NCBI GenBank assembly: GCA_963691885.1
Contig: OY829843.1
Location: 2,542,001 to 2,606,000, forward strand
Length of the DNA stretch: 64,000 nucleotides
Source: G963691885 sp963691885
Lineage (GTDB): Bacteria > Pseudomonadota > Alphaproteobacteria > UBA8366 > Aestuariispiraceae
Direction of reading: 5' to 3'
A program made the position numbers and the translations under genes. Positions 63,250 to 64,000 of the stretch are shown in pieces (the stretch's first letter is position 1; each line of letters starts with the position of its first letter). The notes under the pieces are model-generated. The model made no database searches. It saw only the letters and a list, made by a program, of their open reading frames with translations, and was not told the origin of the DNA.

Positions 63250-63489
63250 ATGTCTGAACCTGTTATTGTTCAAAAGGCCCCGTTCAAAACCGATGTTGTT
63301 GAGGGCAAAACCTATTTCTGGTGCTCTTGCGGTAAATCATCGACGCAACCGTTTTGTGACGGCAGTCATTCCGGGACCGAATTTGCGCCAACTCCCTATA
63401 AGGCGGAGAAAACCGGAAAAGTATATTTCTGCGGTTGTAAGAAGACAGCCGATTCACCGCTATGCGATGGTGCCCATAACGACCTTTAA
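63250..63489 (+). CDS. Double-CDGSH iron-sulfur protein
   Basis: The 79-residue protein has two CDGSH-type motifs: residues about 25-40 (WCSCGKSSTQPFCDGSH) and about 61-76 (CGCKKTADSPLCDGAH). Each has three Cys and one His, enough for a [2Fe-2S] cluster. Bacterial double-CDGSH proteins are related to the MiNT subtype; their redox role is not settled. The cluster His of the second motif is kept even though Ser is replaced by Ala. Stand-alone gene. Confidence 0.92.
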   Translation: MSEPVIVQKAPFKTDVVEGKTYFWCSCGKSSTQPFCDGSHSGTEFAPTPYKAEKTGKVYFCGCKKTADSPLCDGAHNDL

Positions 63490-63547
63490 CGGATTCTTGG
63501 ATGTGTCCGTGCTTTGGGCTCCAGGGCAAAATTGGGAACGAATCAGA

Positions 63548-64000
63548 ATGGCGATTTTGCTGCGTTTTGTTGGGCTTGGTTTGCTCATCTTTCTCACCGC
63601 ATGTGAGGCATTTGCGCCTCAGACGGTACCTACATGTCCAAGGGTCAGGGTTCCGGCAGATGTCGGGACAATGACCCGGTTCGTCCCTCAGACGGATCTG
63701 GATATCACTGATGTTACGGCAGAGGTTGAGTATGTCTCGGTACGGGGTGAATGCAGTGTGTCCGACGAGGAAGTCGAAGTTGCCGCATTGGTTGAGGTCG
63801 CGGCGAAACGCGGACCTGCTGCGACCCAGGACTTCGTAGAGTTTGAGATTTTTGTTGCGATTACGGACCTGGACCGAAACGTTCTGGTGCGACGCAGCTT
63901 ACCGTTTCGCGTTGAATTTAGCGGGAATCGCTCGGCGGTACGCGGCATCCAACGCCTGGTGATCACCATTCCCAAGACACCGGATCTTGACGGAAATTCA
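63548..64000 (+). CDS. Hypothetical lipoprotein (cut by the right window edge)
   Basis: The open frame from ATG 63548 runs 151 codons without a stop to the end of the window. The N-terminus MAILLRFVGLGLLIFLTAC is a lipoprotein signal with lipobox LTAC (C19). The mature part appears beta-rich (VTAEVEYVSVRGECSVSDEEVEVAALVEVAAKRG). No family recognised. 58 bases after the CDGSH gene on the same strand. The 3' end is missing, so length and full domain content are unknown. Confidence 0.7.
   Translation, partial: MAILLRFVGLGLLIFLTACEAFAPQTVPTCPRVRVPADVGTMTRFVPQTDLDITDVTAEVEYVSVRGECSVSDEEVEVAALVEVAAKRGPAATQDFVEFEIFVAITDLDRNVLVRRSLPFRVEFSGNRSAVRGIQRLVITIPKTPDLDGNS

Overview
The window looks like a chromosomal segment of a free-living alphaproteobacterium, probably Rhodospirillales-like. 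The basis is gene content: an aa3-type cytochrome c oxidase operon with CtaB, CtaG, DUF983 and SURF1, a mitochondrial-processing-peptidase-like M16 protease, UbiA/UbiD, RsmE next to GshA, DUF1194, DUF3422 and DUF4170 proteins, and IspH-ThrB-RnhA. The family-level assignment is a guess. No rRNA, tRNA, insertion sequence or CRISPR array was seen. Coding density is high and most genes sit in tight operons.

1-10.6 kb is a catabolic/C4-dicarboxylate region. A minus-strand unit (aldose 1-epimerase, Rieske oxygenase, glutamine-synthetase-like enzyme running off the left edge) is divergent from a plus-strand operon encoding a complete second succinate dehydrogenase/fumarate reductase, a two-subunit class I fumarase and a LysR regulator. 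A perfect 9-bp inverted repeat lies in the shared promoter region. The flavoprotein has Cys where the flavin-linking His normally sits. A DUF1194 protein and a frameshifted MFS transporter follow.

10.7-18 kb is accessory: a small coiled-coil-like protein, a MetX-like hydrolase, a tandem glycosyltransferase coupled to a sulfotransferase, and a FecR protein beside a TPR/beta-barrel outer-membrane protein.

18.05-25.63 kb holds the most unusual system. Five tightly packed co-directional genes encode a zinc-ribbon/class III cyclase/ATPase/TPR protein, a YcaO protein, a TfuA protein, an HExxH metallopeptidase, and a 339-residue protein. The last one carries a basic N-terminus, a very acidic middle and 15 hexapeptide repeats ARGK(L/M)(S/A). 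YcaO plus TfuA is a peptide-backbone-modifying pair known from ribosomally made peptides, so the repeat protein is a candidate precursor or substrate.

25.6-43.7 kb is mostly housekeeping: a VTT/DedA-like membrane protein, leuA with a Leu-rich leader peptide, an HTH regulator with paired operators, msrA, ubiD, ubiA, rsmE, gshA, tldD. Within it sit an AT-rich PD-(D/E)XK nuclease-like gene that looks acquired, and a MarR/nitroreductase pair with a 20-bp palindromic operator.

44-64 kb carries the cytochrome oxidase operon, an M32 carboxypeptidase, DUF3179, thrC with an M16 peptidase and an acetyltransferase, YqgE, a DsbD/ScsB-like protein, a peroxiredoxin, rnhA-thrB-ispH on the minus strand, a double-CDGSH protein, and a lipoprotein gene cut by the right edge. 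No gene-free gap clearly exceeds 300 bases except 28107-28424, which contains the leuA leader.
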